Shown: positions 1 to 13,586, numbered from the stretch's first letter. The stretch is 51,412 nt of DNA from Saccoglossus kowalevskii (GCF_000003605.2 NW_003122409.1:801608-853019); one strand, 5' to 3'. The notes: generated from the letters alone by a model not told the origin. Made by a program: numbers and translations.

Positions 1-3000
1 TCTCACAACATTCTGTTAAGTTGATGTACTTCTACCAATCAGAAGAGATGTGTATCAAATGTTTTTCAGACAATATTCGTCATTGGTTGATCCAGTCATC
101 TTGTACATTTCAAAAATCTGCAATGACACAAATGTTAAAGATTAATCAGGTTGCAAAATTGTTCAGCATAAACATAAAACTCTTTTACAACATAGATTTC
201 TAAGGGAATGATGGTTTGATTCCTATGTTGTAAAATATTTAATGTCATAAACAATGTCTGAGAATAGAGTATGGGGTTCAAAATTCGAAAAAGTTGAGTA
301 GGCTTGAAGATTTGGCAAAACTATTGTGCATGACAAAAGAATTTGAAACAATTGTCATCATATGAGAATAAAATATTTGCACCAAAAATTTCAAATGTTT
401 AATCCCAAAGCTGTTGTTTTTCAGAAGCACTGACCATTTTTTTTATTATGCAGAAATATGTATTCATTTAAAAGAAAGAAAGAAAATTATCTAAGATAAT
501 TTTTCCACAAGCCAAAAATTCAAAATTTTTTAATGGTTGCCTAAATCTCTATATCAATATATATTACGGTTCCATTAAAAAGAAAAGACTAGATGGTATC
601 AAACTTTTATTGAGAAAAAACATGTAGAAGTTAAACAGCTCAACACATAAAACACATCAGCAGAAAACAATTACCCATCCATGTAGAACTACAGACACAA
701 ATGTATTGTGTTCCACTCACAGTGGAGACAGTGTACTCAAATGTTTATTATGCTTGAATTTTATTCTGCACTTAAATTTTTTACTTGTATTTTCTTACAT
801 TTTTGTTAGACAATTTGTCTCATGTGAGTAAACAAAACCTGGGACAAAAATATAAACCGGAGACAAATGTCTCATGTTTTATGAGAACACTGAAACACTG
901 ACCATTGATGCTTTACACAAAGTGACGTCATACATGCAAATAGCTTATTATAATAATATAACCACAAATTATATCACCAATTAAAAAGAACAAACTAAAT
1001 GGTTATCAAACATTTATTGGTTCTTCATGTTTCTAGAATCCATTTGTGTGTTTATCACCGACTACAAACCCATCCATCTTGGTATAGCTTCTTGTTTTAT
1101 TCACACAAAATGTATCAATGTTATTTCATCTTCCAACTTCAATTTTATTTTTACCATTTATGAAGGTTTCACAATGAGGTGACATTTAATGTACTCATCA
1201 ATTTATTTATTTAAGTATGACAGCAGAATAATCCTTGAAATTTCTAATATTTCTAGATTTATGAAAACTAATATGTGTCAAAATGGTGGCAATACACCAA
1301 CCACTTAGCTCAGTAAACTTTCTCAATATGGCCAATATCAGTTTGGGGAGGCATTTAAATGACATTTGTTCATTGCTGTTCACAAAATATTGAGAATCAA
1401 GTATAAATTATGCTTGTTTATGCCTGTATGTTCTTGAAAATTCAGAAAATAATATTTTTTTTTTAGCAAATGGCAAACCTTGCTATCTATTTTAATTTGT
1501 GAAATATAAAATTTGTGAAATTATGAAATTTTCATAACATTTTATCAGGGCATATACAATAGTTAATATAATGATTCTCAACACTAGCGATCATTGCACC
1601 CTGTTTTAATGACTTCAAAATACATATTTCTTTTTTTATAGTTTCCTGTAATCCATAAAAATCTCACAATTTAGGAGCGAGATATGAACAATTTACATTT
1701 GTGAGAGGGGAAAAAACAAAACAAATTTACTTCCTCCAATATTTCTACAATGTGCAGGAAAATCTCCAACCTTGGGAAAACTACCGGACATCTTGACCAT
1801 TTGTAATGTGACCTTGGTTCCTGTACAACACACAACACCTTTTTCAACCCATGTATAATGTTTTTTTGTTAGCTCTTTAAATATACTACAATTCTTTTGA
1901 ATTGAAATCTTCCAAAGGAATCTATGAGAGTAATATTCGTTAACATTTCCTGACATAAAATTGATGCTTTCAAATCAAGGCCAATTGTAGGTACGAAATA
2001 TTTACGGATCTCAATGTTCACTGCTACAAAAATAAGCCTTACAAAATTTGAGATGAAAAAAGAACGATACATTAACAATTTTGTTTAACATGGCATAATC
2101 AGGACAACGTTGAATTATGATTTATTATGAACTGAAAATGTAGCTTTTGCTTGACGATTTAAAGTATTCGTTTGATTACAATTTGAAAACACTGATACGT
2201 ACGTATATGTTATTTTAAATATCAAAATAATTAGTACGTATGCGTATTTACCAAATTCCATTGTCTCATTAAGTATTTGTGGACAACAATAACATTGTTT
2301 ATTAGTTTATTGTGTTCACCAACATGCGATATTAAACAATATTATCAAATATTACCGGTACATTTTTTTGGCAATACTGCATCTTTAAAGCAGTTTGCAG
2401 TATCACTATCATATTTGTTTGATTAGTGTGAGCCCCCTCCCCTCCTCTCCCCTCCTTATTGGCAAACAAACAATTTCTCATTGTACCACAGTGTCTGTGT
2501 CATAAATATGTATTAAATTGCAGAGGTGTTTATACATGACTAAACGAAGATTTTTTTGTTTACGAATGCTTTTATAATATGAAAAGTACTCCTATTAGAG
2601 AAAATATGGTAAAATCTCACTCTGATATTTACAATTTACAAAAAGCTTTCTATTTATGATTATCTTGACACACCAACTTTATGCAATTCATTCCTTTTTT
2701 CAATATGTCGGGTAACAACTAATGCATGCAAGTCTCACGTTTCAACATTCTAGACATTTAGTTGTTCCAAATACAGTGACACGAAATGTCCATTTACATC
2801 CATTATATCGACCATTATGTACATCAACGTTTCAAACTTTCACAAAAGCAAGTTGAATTGTTACACACTCAGAATAATGTTAACATTTTGATCGACTTTT
2901 CACAAAATGAGACCGCATAAATCTGTCGCTTACAGGAAATATATATTTTTTCCGGAATAATAAAAAAAATACACAAATATGTGCAAAATGTAGCAACAGT

Positions 3001-3830
3001 ATTTTGGTGGGAAAAATTAAGGCATTTCTAAGCAATACACCAGTCTGTGAAATTACACAGATTAGTAGCATGAAAATTCAACTGGGTTCAAATCAACCTT
3101 TACCACCAATCTTCCTTCAGAAGTTTGAGGACAAACATTTTTTTGAGGAAAAATTAAATCCAATTTTGTCAGTTGCCTTCAAAATCAGGGTTCAGTTCCA
3201 AAAATATTGAAGAATATAAGAAAAAAATGCAGTAAAATCTTGTGGTGAAAATGTTAAAAGATATATTGTAACAGTGACTGTCAGTAAATTGACAACTTTT
3301 TGATAGAAAATGTTCACAAAAATCTCAAATTTTTTTTGATCAAAAACAAGAAGCATGGTAACATTTACAGAAAAATTACAGAAAATATGAACAAGTTTAC
3401 CATTTTGAGGCGAAAACAAATTCGGCACTCAAAAGGTCAAAATCATCAAATTGTGAGAATTGCTAGCAGCTAAAATTTATGACATTAAAATTTTGCAACT
3501 GAGATAAATATTTTTTACCATAAAAATACGGAAAACGAATCCTTATTATACTCATTGTTTGCGAAATACGAAATTTCAATATTGATCAAAAAGTACGTGT
3601 GAACGTGCATCCCGAACTGGGTCAATATTTTTCTTTCAATATCAATATTGTCCTAAAGTAAATGAGGGGTTATGAACCATGTTAGAACGTCCACACCTTA
3701 TTTGGACATTTTACACTACAATGACTTTCAAATATCACAAGGTGCGTTTAATCTGAATTTTTGTTTACAAGAGTTCAATATCTTCAATCTTTGCAAGAAT
3801 GGGTTTGTCAAGTAATTATCATCTTGCCAT
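1..3830. other. Gene-free AT-rich DNA
   Basis: I see no credible coding exon or RNA gene. Open frames are under 90 codons and have no recognisable domain. A diverged direct repeat of about 42 bp lies at roughly 568-610 and 975-1020 (both contain TATCAAAC followed by TTTATTG). Around 3190-3440 there is AT-rich sequence that resembles the short inverted-repeat elements annotated at 13231-13810, but it is too decayed to delimit. Confidence 0.5.
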
Positions 3831-3832
3831 CG

Positions 3833-3862
3833 ACAATAGGTGTCATTAAAGACACCTATTGT
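3833..3862. repeat. Perfect 12-bp hairpin
   Basis: The arms ACAATAGGTGTC (3833-3844) and GACACCTATTGT (3851-3862) are exact reverse complements around a 6-base loop. The hairpin sits beside a short TATA/ATATACAGGT repeat (about 3887-3930). It has no evident gene context. Confidence 0.75.
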
Positions 3863-4080
3863 TAATACTACACATGCTGGGGGTATATAATATACAGGTA
3901 TATATCATATACAGGTATATATCATATACATAGTCACAGGTGTTGAGGGACTATGACATAGCTCATATACACTTCTCTTATTTTTGTGTTTTTGTTTTTG
4001 TTTTTTTTTTTTTGGGGGGGGGGTTGCTACTACTCAAATACAAATAAATATTAACAGGCCTAAAAGCACATGCATAAAGG

Positions 4081-4163
4081 CAGTATATAGAATTAGACAG
4101 TATATAGAATTAGACAGTATATAGAATTAGACAGTATATAGAATTAGACAGTATATAGAATTG
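4081..4163. repeat. 17-bp tandem repeat, 5 copies
   Basis: The unit CAGTATATAGAATTAGA is repeated almost perfectly from 4081. The last copy is truncated at 4163. This is a minisatellite in gene-free DNA. Confidence 0.9.
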
Positions 4164-5028
4164 TAACCAGATGAAACCAAAATTAAATGTTGTTTTTTAG
4201 GCTTCATCCCAATAGGAACTATTGAAACTCATTTTTTAGATAATTTAGGATGTTTGAAACTACTTTATTTCATGAGTCGCCGAAAGAGTAATTCATTATA
4301 ATAGATGCGACTTAAAGTGTTGACTGGACCTGGTTGAGACAAAGATGGCAGAATATATTTTTATTTTAACTCTACGAGCATCATTATGATGCCAACATTT
4401 TGGTCCAACATTTTCCTGTTTCTATTTTTCTAAAATTTTTTGGCGATAATTTGTAACCAAATGAACATAATAACCTATATCTAAGTTTTGGAAAATATAA
4501 TAAAAATGTGGGTTTTTATTTTTTGAAAAGTGCTAAATGTTATCAATCTTTTTTCTTGATTGATAAAACATTTCCTGTGCATTAGTGTCAATTTGTACTG
4601 GCTATTGCCAAAATGTGGACACTGAAAGCATAGCATATACGCTATATATCAACATTGTACATTAAATCACTTGCAAGTGAAAAAAAATGGCTGCAGCTTT
4701 GTGTCAAGGTCTCTTATTTTGTCAAGCGAACCTCAATGATTATGGTACAAGGTAACAACTTCCTGGGGCCATGAGCAAAATGACAATTACGTTGCTATCT
4801 TGAGAAACTAAGCATCTCTCTGACGGCCTCTCATTGATGATGTTATGTTTCATTTCCCATAACAGCGTACATCATAATTTTTTACGGCCCTCACCATGTG
4901 GTTATATTTTAACATTTTTAATCATATGAGATAAGAAGATGGTCACACAACCCTGTGCCATTCATATTGGGAGCAATCACCTAGCACATAAATACTGCAA
5001 CTACAGTTAGTTTGAATCTACAATGGCA

Positions 5029-5278
5029 TTAACCTTTTCACCACCAGACTTTCTTGTCCAAATTATTCTGCACTTTTTTATTATATTTTTCAATATTTCT
5101 GGAAATGAACCCTAATTTTGGAGCATTGAGACAAAATTTGAGTCAATTTTCAGTGTTTACTCAAATAATTAGGCTATTTTTGTCCCATTCTTCTTAAGAA
5201 AAGTGCAGACTATAAACAGGACCATTTTGTGAATTTGCGATGAAAAGAAGGAACTGGTGGTGAAGAAGTGAAGGTTTA
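5029..5278. mobile_element. MITE family M3, copy 1
   Basis: The left end TTAACCTTTTCACCACCAG is mirrored at the right end, which contains CTGGTGGTGAAGAAG and then AAGGTTTA. The copy at 8346-8570 shares both ends and the interior, including TTTTTCAATATTTCTGGAAAT and the CATTTTGTGAATTTG segment. It has no coding capacity, so it is a non-autonomous terminal-inverted-repeat element. I could not identify a clear target-site duplication. Confidence 0.7.
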
Positions 5279-5742
5279 GAATGACGTACAGTTCTCCGCT
5301 AATCTTATCACTGTAATAAACTCAATAAACAGAATGTAAGTATATTAATATATTCATTGTAGTCATCTGTGCAGGAAGTGATCTCTATACGTGTATTGAT
5401 TATGGATTGCATGTGAATAGAAGATACATAACACAACTACTGATAGAAAGCCGATTCACAGTACTATTTTTTTGTGCTAAATAATTTTCAAGCATGAAAA
5501 AAATATAAATAATGTTACGCATTTTAAACAGGTGATGAAGGTTAGAATTTATACAAAAAAATATTAGTCACTAAAATCAATTTCCTATAAAGTTCAACAG
5601 TTGCTTTATATTTTTTAACCATTTCTGAACCAGAAATAATCTCATCTCTTGAAATAAACTGTATTGTGCTCCGTGTAGAGCCAAAGTACTTAAAAAGTCT
5701 GATTCTATTAGCATCAGTCATCTGCACACCATCACAAGAAAA

Positions 5743-5897
5743 TGCGTGTAGATGTGTGCAAATGTATGTAAATATATGCAAATGATTATGCAAATGTGTG
5801 TAAATATATGCAAATGTTTATGCAAATATATGTAAAATATACAAATGCTTATCCAAATGTATGCAGACAAATGTATGTAAAATATGCAAATATATAT
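5743..5897. repeat. ATGCAAAT-rich degenerate tandem repeat
   Basis: Degenerate repeats of the type TATATGCAAATG and TTATGCAAATG contain five exact copies of the POU octamer ATGCAAAT within about 150 bp, plus near matches. His/Ile/Cys-rich frames on the minus strand are translations of this repeat and not genes. Confidence 0.7.
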
Positions 5898-6443
5898 GTT
5901 CCATACTTGCATCAACAGCTTTGTTCACGCACATTCTAATTATTAATTTCACTGCATATGAGTCGATCATAGATTGTGAAAAATAAAGTAATGAAATTCA
6001 ACTCTTGGCCCTCAAAATTAGTTTTCCCATAAATCTACTAGAACCTTACCACCTGTATAACATAATTAAAATAATAAATGTCACTGACACTATTAATAAT
6101 ACCCAAAAAAATATCAGCTGTGGAGCTTTTTATTTTCTAGGCAGTGATCAGATCGAGTTTCATAATAGAAAATCTCTCTTGAAGGTCGCATGATTTGTGA
6201 GACATGGCGACAGACTCCTCTTTAATATGTACAAGATTGCATGATCAAAATACAAACCTCTTTCATGGAAGCCATATTTTCCCAACTTACATGTACTCTT
6301 AGTTTTTTTAATATATTTTTGTGCTAGGCAACAGTTCCAGAAATTGAACGTCACACCGACGCAAGTTTTTTTTTTATTTGCATAGTTGCTAGTGCAAATG
6401 TTCCCAGACATATAGTGTATTCTACTGCAGAAACCATATAAGA

Positions 6444-6618
6444 TACTGTAAAAATACTTTAAATTATTTCTGCTGAAAAACCATTTGGCTGTTTCATATG
6501 AAGTTTATTTTCACTGATTTTGTGGGGTTGAATGTAAGGTATTTTCGCTGGATTTTATTTTCAATGACTCGTGATTCCAGCGAAAATAAAAGAGAAATAA
6601 AAGTATTAATTCACAGTA
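6444..6618. mobile_element. MITE family M2, copy 1
   Basis: The element begins TACTGTAAAAATACTTT. Its right end, read in reverse complement, begins TACTGTGAATTAATACTTT. The inner arms share TTTATTTTCGCTGG-like sequence. TA is the likely target duplication. The ends match the element at 20588-20782. It is non-coding. Confidence 0.6.
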
Positions 6619-6763
6619 GTAATATTGTGTTTCATTGTAATCTTATATGTGAATGTTTGTGTTGCCTGTAATTGAGAGTTTAATCCTGTTGGTTCTAGCT
6701 ACGTGACCATTTTCCTATCAAAATGGCATTACGGCAATTTAATGTGCTATCTTAGCATAAATC

Positions 6764-6957
6764 CTGCCTGGGTGAACACAAGCACCTGCAGATCTTAACC
6801 CATTATCTGATAATGGTGTGTTTTTCTCATTTATTTCAACTATCCGTGGAGGCGATGTGTTAACCAAGGCTTCTTAAAAACACATCTGTTAGTGAATAAA
6901 TCTCTGCCAGTGGATTTAGTCTTCCCATTATATCTGCGCCACATTCACCCAGGGTAG
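6764..6957. mobile_element. Putative short inverted-repeat element (CTGGGTGAA ends)
   Basis: The left end CTGCCTGGGTGAAC (6764-6777) is mirrored by ATTCACCCAGGGTAG (6943-6957). An internal small palindrome, CCATTATCTGATAATGG, lies near 6800. It is non-coding. No clear target duplication is visible, so the boundaries are approximate. Confidence 0.45.
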
Positions 6958-8345
6958 AGGTTGAGTTTTTATGGTGTTCAACCCAGAGAGGATTTGACGT
7001 TGGATCTATTAATCATAAGTTCAATGCAACCAAATGCGAATGATAATTATGACAATTTTTGTAGCATTCATGTAAGCCATTATCTAGATATATTTGCTTT
7101 TTTTCTAATTTTTATTTTGGCCTTAAAATTATAAACTTGTTTTCTGCTATTTAAAAAATACTGCTCTAATTTTATTAACCCTCTCGCCACTCCAACAACA
7201 TCAACGAAGATGCAGCAACACAAGCCATCATTTAACGCTCTAGGCCAAAGTTTTTATATTTCTGGTTTCAAACATAGCTACAGGTAACAACATTTTTTCC
7301 ACTTGATGCTGTCATGGCAAACACCGCTTTTATCATCATGCAAGTCAGACTTTCTCATTAGCAGTAACATTTGTATGGAGACCACGTTGGGTATTCAGAC
7401 AATGATTACTTGGTAATTGGTGGAGGATACACGGTGTTGGAATACTTATTTTTGGAGTCACCAAACACGTACATTGTAGACGTTTTAAGTAAATTTGCAT
7501 ACAGATGCAACGAGATGATGAACTATGTAACCTGCTTACAATGTAATGGTTTTAAATTGAGTGTCTGTGAGGATTTGAATTTCTTGTTTTTTTCAAACTT
7601 TTCCAAGTCTTAATCGAAAGAGGTAAATATTTTAGACCTTTATGAGACTTTAAAAAGTATAAAGATAAGAAAACATTCACCAGACATTTTTTCACACAAA
7701 AAAAATGTTCTTGAACTTGTTAATTGTAAATTGCTTTGAATACAGGTAATGTAGATTTTTCAAAAAAGTTTAAGATTTATAACAGATTTCATTCAACGGT
7801 AATCACCACAAGAAACTTTTGTGAGATGCAACAAGAATATTGTTACATAATGGTTATGATATGTCCCACTAATTACCCATAATGCTATGCAACAGAACAG
7901 GCCTAGAGTATATTTTACATGTGTGCAACATATTCAAATTATGGCTTTTTCATAAATAATTTTTCATTTTTATAATTGTCGTCATCACTGCTCTTGCCAT
8001 TAATCATCAAAAAATAAATAATCTGTGATAACTTACCTAATAATTGTTCTACATTAACTGCATGGATGCTCACTATCATTATTAATAAAGTTCATATGAA
8101 TTACAACTAACATCACACATCAGTTAAGGTATTCATAGATATCTGTTTTGATTGAATCTTAATTTGAGCACGAGTCATTATCTATAATAACCTTGATATA
8201 TGTTAACATCCTTTTTATTTCAATTAACAATGAAAGAAGATGGAATCAATTTAGCTATCTCTATAGCCCCCCCCCCCCCCATTAAATTACCTCATTTGCA
8301 TGATATTTTATTGGAGCCTAACCACTCAAGTCAGTAATAATTAAT

Positions 8346-8570
8346 GTTTAACATTTTCACCACCAGACTTTTTCTTTCAAATTTTTCTAATATTCTTCAA
8401 TATTTCTGGAAATTGATCCTAATTTTTTAGCCAACAAACAAAATTTCAGTCAATTTTTAGTTTTCACGTACTTAAAAAATTTGTTGTCCCATTCTTTTGA
8501 AGAAAATTAACATCACACTATTTTGTGAATTTGTGATCAAAAGAGAGAACTGGTGGTGAAAAGGTTAAAC
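8346..8570. mobile_element. MITE family M3, copy 2
   Basis: The ends are nearly perfect: GTTTAACATTTTCACCACCAG at the left, and a right end whose reverse complement reads GTTTAACCTTTTCACCACCAG. The interior is homologous to 5029-5278. It is non-autonomous with no open frame of note. Confidence 0.8.
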
Positions 8571-8811
8571 GTGGTCGGCTTGAACTGGCTAAATAAACCC
8601 TTAAGGTTGAACTTTGTTAGAACTGAGCCCCAATATGGCCTGACCTTGTAAACCAGAACCCCATTTACTATTCCAGCTCGGCTCTGACAAAAACGGGCCG
8701 AAATTGGGATCCTGTTCGGCCACAAGCGTATAAAAAGACACAAGTGCTAATCTTCAGTCTATTCATTGGTTCATAGTCAGTTTGAGTTCAACTAAAATAT
8801 GTTAAAAACAG

Positions 8812-9340
8812 GTCATTTGTCAATGACAAGGCGTCAGTCAGTTTTTAGTGACTGTCAACATTAGTGCCAAATAATTATTTACACTCCTGTGACAGACATG
8901 ATACAGAGTCACCTGCCCGTGACATTCATAATGCATTTCTAGCATGAAAATGATGATCAGCCATCTTGAAGAGGATTCTGAAATATGCATGTGTGAAACG
9001 ATGTATGTGTAAAGTTTGAACATGATCACTCAAGCAAAGCTAGCAATATGGCTCTAAAATGGCATTTCTTAAAAACAAAATTGCCATCAATCAGTTTTTC
9101 CATCTGGGAAAGAAATTATGTGCATCTAGTACACATTATATTATACCAAGTTTGAATGAAATATTAAGTCCATGTATGACTCTAATCAAGTTCCTTATGA
9201 ATTTTTACTACAAAAATGGCTGCCACTTGGCCATTTTGAAACAGATCATGTGCATATGTATGTGAGGAAGCATATACAGTCACACACTTAGAGGTAAAAT
9301 TAATAGTCCCTGTTTTTGGACTATGTGTGAAAAGAAATTA
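8812..9340 (+). mobile_element. Hairpin-ended element with about 320-bp monomer, copy 1 (diverged)
   Basis: The left end has the palindrome GTCATTTGTCAATGAC. The right end has AGTCCCTGTTTTTGGACTATG. The interior contains diverged monomers with the marks AAAACAAAATTGCC, AAGTTTGAA and AAAATGGC. The same ends and monomer occur at 40420-41655 with more monomers. The second arm of the right hairpin is lost in this copy. Monomer-like sequence also appears at about 9830-9985. Confidence 0.6.
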
Positions 9341-9397
9341 ACAAGTTATTAAAATGACACAGTGCCAGTTGGAACTTTTCAAACTAATTTTTTTGGA

Positions 9398-9424
9398 AGC
9401 TACATTACATTACATTACATTACA
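9398..9424. repeat. TACAT microsatellite
   Basis: A short run of the pentamer TTACA (CATTACATTACATTACATTACA). Confidence 0.8.
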
Positions 9425-11767
9425 GTATGAGCTTAATTTCACCCAAAACTTGCTTTCAGCTAACTTTGTTTTTTCACAAGAATTTAGTTTAAAAAAAAAT
9501 ATCATTGTCAATCAATTATTAAAAAATTACTTTAGTATTGACCGATGTTTATAATGTGATACATAAAAGCAGATCGTTCTGCACAATCTAAATATCTGTT
9601 AGTTTTGAAAACAATCTAAGCTAGCATTAAGCCAGCCAAAAGCTATATCTAAATCTCAAGTTATGCTCGAACTGTACTGTATTGCAGAAGAACGCAATGA
9701 CAGCTTTAAAGGTGTCAATTGAAGTATGATGATTGATTACATCAGCACAGCGGTAACAGTAACTGTTTTTGCTGGTGGTATATGTCAGAGAATACAGGAA
9801 ATTTTCTATATTCAGAATTCAATATAACATCAAGACCCAATTAATTTCAATGGACATACAAAGTTTGAATGAAATATACTGTGATCCAGTTCTGAAATTG
9901 CAGAAATGCTTGATGTTGATCAATTGTTATCACTAAAATGGCTGCCAATAGGTCATCTTCAATTTGACGAAACCATTTCTCCTATATTATATTGACAGTC
10001 TAAAAATAATATAGTCGACAATATTTCTATTCATTTTATATGTTCTTGGTTTTATTTGATATATATATGGTACCGGTATATATTATTAATTAGATATTGA
10101 ACAAAGTATTTTTTAAATATTTATAATTTGTACATTTCTAATTAATTAAGTGAATGCATCCTCATTAATAAAAAAGTTCAATAATTATTAAGTGTGTTAA
10201 TATTTAATAGATTATTAGCCCCAGAGTTGTAAAGTACATTAATTATTCATTCATCAAAAGAATATCAAAATAGTAGAGCAATTGAAATTATAATAAAGGA
10301 AAAATTTGAATTCAAAGCCTATTGAAGTTGCTGTTTGACTATAAATGGAAGCACAACACCTTCGTAAGATTTTCCAAAATGAATTTTTTCACACTTTAAC
10401 CTGTTGCCATGTAAACCACATATGCAGGATACAAGCTGTATTTATATGGATGTGCACTTTTGTAACCATAGGAGAAATGTATTATTACAATCAATAAAAT
10501 ATATATTAATTATTCAATTTTTAAATTTTTGATTTTATTCATAAATATTTTTTTTCAATATGAGAAATTATGTTTATTCAATCCTGAATTAACAAAAAAT
10601 TGGAAGAATATATTAAAATGGGCACTATGGTGATATTACAAATAAAGACAAATTCCAGTTTCTGGTGGTTACATGCATCACAAAAAATCAACGAGCATCA
10701 TCCTAGGCATCATCCTAGGCATCATCCTAGGCATCATCATAGTAATTACTTCAATTTTTGAATATTAGTAAATAAAAACTTTCAATTTGAGATAAATGCA
10801 TTAGAAAAAAAACAACACTGCTGGATCAACTAATATGAAAACAATATCAAAGTCATTAGACTAAAAAAAAAAAATTGTTAGCCCTAGTGGCACAATGTCT
10901 ATTATTTTACAGAAATATTATGGAAATGAAATTAATATAATCCATGCATAAATTACAACAGCTATAGCGTGCATGTGAGACAAAAAAATTAGAAACAAGT
11001 GTGAGAAATCTTATCCCAGGTCCTTGAAGGGATTGGGATTCTTTTTTATCACATCGTTCCTCAATTACTAGTAACTTATTAAACAGTATGACCAAATACA
11101 TATATATTTTAGCAGCTGACAAAAGCAAAGCTGCCATCATTACACATGAGGGTATGTGACGATAACTATGCTGCCGGTACAAACTTAGCGGCGAGTTTCA
11201 TTGCCAAACGATTCACGTCTCCTGCAGGCAATACATCCTTTTAGAAAACAATGATAATAAGAATGTGTTATCTAGTCCTGTCATTGTTGGCATTTCCCAG
11301 TAGTGCGGTATTCACCATTTTTGAAACCATTTTTGCTCACTTTGTAGTTATGGCTTGTGTGTCATTGAACAGTGTTTGTTGGCGTCTCTATCAATCTTTA
11401 ATATTATCAAATTAGAGAACACTTTACAAAACCATTTCATGTACACTCATGAATACAGAGCGTGGGATCGTTTTGTTCTCTCACTTCTACTAGTCAGGAA
11501 AATGTGAGAACATTTGAGTTGCAGAAATCAAATGTAAATCCCACAGTACATGCAGTATGCTGTTTTTCATCCCCAAACAATACAAGTATGTGTATTTAAG
11601 TCTACCCTTTGTATAGTTATTGCATTATAAAGGTGACGTGATACCTGGAATTAAAATTGGTCTGTATATGTAATTACCGGAAAGTATAACATACTGATTA
11701 ACACACGTTTCCTGCCAGTCTATTACGGCACAGAAATGTTACCCAATTTGAGCTCTTCTCTTGCACA

Positions 11768-11850
11768 CATAATTTACATATCAATCAGCATATCATTTAC
11801 ATATCAATTAGCATATAATTTGCATACTCATTAGCATAAAATTAGCGTAT
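11768..11850. repeat. About 24-bp degenerate tandem repeat, 3+ copies
   Basis: The unit resembles ATTTACATATCAATTAGCAT and is repeated about 3.3 times, with one copy containing ATTTGCAT (the reverse octamer). Confidence 0.7.
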
Positions 11851-12249
11851 CATTTCAACTAATCTTGGAATAGTGTACCATATATACAATATAATTGATT
11901 TCAATGACATACCTGCAAATGTAATTTGAGCAGTAGAATACCAAATATATCAATCCCAGTTGGAAAGTCACATGATTGCGACAGTTGCAAATAAAGCAGA
12001 CACATTGAATTTAAAACTGAAATTTCCCAAGGACATTACATGATATGGCTTCATTTTCAGACCACACATGTAGTTTGCAACCAGCTTTTTATAACTGATG
12101 ACAATTAACTCGACTCAAAAGGTTGTATTTTGGGATACATGAGGCAAGTTAGCATTACATTACGCTATAAAAATACTAAGCAAGCATATCTTATGTTTAT
12201 GCTAATATTTCAGCAAGTTATACCATATAATAGATCCATTGAAGTGTGA

Positions 12250-13003
12250 ATCTTAAAACCCAGGATAGAAACCAATCAGTTAAATGCACGATATGCAACC
12301 GCTATTAATGACAACCGTTTTAAGAACCGTGTTACTGCTAAAACCCAGAATACAGTAGCGTGGTTATAAACCAATCAGTTAAATACACGATATGCAACCG
12401 CTATTAACGACAACCGTTTTAAGAACCGTGTTACTGCTAAAACCCAGAATACAGTAGCGTGGTTATAAACCAATTAGTTAAATACACGATATGCAACCGC
12501 TATTAACGACAACCGTTTTAAGAACCGTGTTACTGCTAAAACCCAGAATACAGTAGCGTGGTTATAAACCAATCAGTTAAATACACGATATGCAACCGCT
12601 ATTAACGACAACCGTTTTAAGAACCGTGTTACTGCTAAACCCAGAATACAGTAGCGTGGTTATAAACCAATCAGTTAAATACACAATATGCAACCGCTAT
12701 TAACGACAACCGTTTTAAGAACCGCTGCTACTGCTAAAACCCAGAATAAAGTAGTGTGGTTATAAACCAATCAGTTAAATACACGATATGCAACCGCTAT
12801 TAACGACAACCGTTTTAAGAACCGTGTTACTGCTAAAACCCAGAATACAGTAGCGTGGTTATAAACCAATCAGTTAAATGCACAATATGCAACCACTATT
12901 AACGACAACCGTTTTAAGAACCGTGTTACTGCTAAACCCAGAATACAGTAGCGTGGTTATAAACCAATCAGTTAAATGCACGATATGCGACCACCATTAA
13001 CCC
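12250..13003. repeat. 99-bp satellite array, about 7.5 copies, each with a CCAATCAG box
   Basis: The landmark ACCAATCAGTTAAAT recurs at 12271, 12370, 12469 (one substitution), 12568, 12666, 12766, 12865 and 12963, giving a period of 98-100 bp. Other landmarks in each unit are ATATGCAACC, GACAACCGTTTTAAGAACCG and ACAGTAGCGTGGTTATAAA. Copies are nearly identical in the centre and decay at both edges. No frame stays open through the array. The AACCAATCAG in each unit matches the NF-Y consensus RRCCAATSRG. Confidence 0.95.
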
Positions 13004-13230
13004 ATATTTAAAATGACGACTGCATTAAAGATAATCGTTACTAAAGATATTTTTACTACAATTACTGTTTTAATTTCAGTTATCCATATGTGAATGAGTC
13101 ATGTATTAATTTTTGTTACAAATAGAAACAGAAATTCTACACTTCTTCATCCCAGGAAACCATTATGATAACTCCCCTGTCTTACAAATAATGTCCATCA
13201 TTAATTCACACAATACCATCACATGTCTCT

Positions 13231-13403
13231 CAAACTCTTTCAATGCAATTCTTTCCAATTTTGCTCAAAAATTTTGATCCAAACTTGTAGCCAAAGTAAA
13301 GTTATGTTCATTTGGTTCAAAATTAAAAAGGAAAAATCCATAAAATTGTGAAAATATTGCGCCAAAATTTAGGTGAGGAAATTATGCCACTCGAAAGGTT
13401 TAA
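13231..13403. mobile_element. MITE family M4, copy 1
   Basis: The left end AACTCTTTCAATGCAATTCT pairs imperfectly with the right end, which carries GGAAATTATGCCACTCGAAAGGTT in two adjoining parts. The interior (TTTTGATCCAAACTTG, then TTGGTTCAAAATTA) is homologous to 13587-13810. It is non-coding. Confidence 0.55.
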
Positions 13404-13586
13404 TATCTTAGGTGTGATTGATTATACACTTTACGTACACAAAAATGACAGCTATTACCGACTTCAGAATTGACACAATTCTGTTTATTCAAATAAAGCG
13501 GGTATTATTCCAATATTGACTCGATGTATTGATGCAAAAAATCAAATGATTGATGTTTAAGTTCTAATGAATATTTCTGAGATAAA

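Larger units (their letters stand above)
9341..12249. other. Gene-free AT-rich DNA
   Basis: I see no supportable gene. Minor repeats are a CATCATCCTAGG microrepeat at about 10692-10740 and an AT-rich (TATA)n stretch near 10057-10086. The longest open frame (10907-11182, minus) has no recognisable features. Confidence 0.45.

Noticed and set aside
7371-7613. 80-codon plus-strand frame with somewhat protein-like composition
   Set aside because: No recognised domain, no flanking exons and no neighbouring gene evidence.
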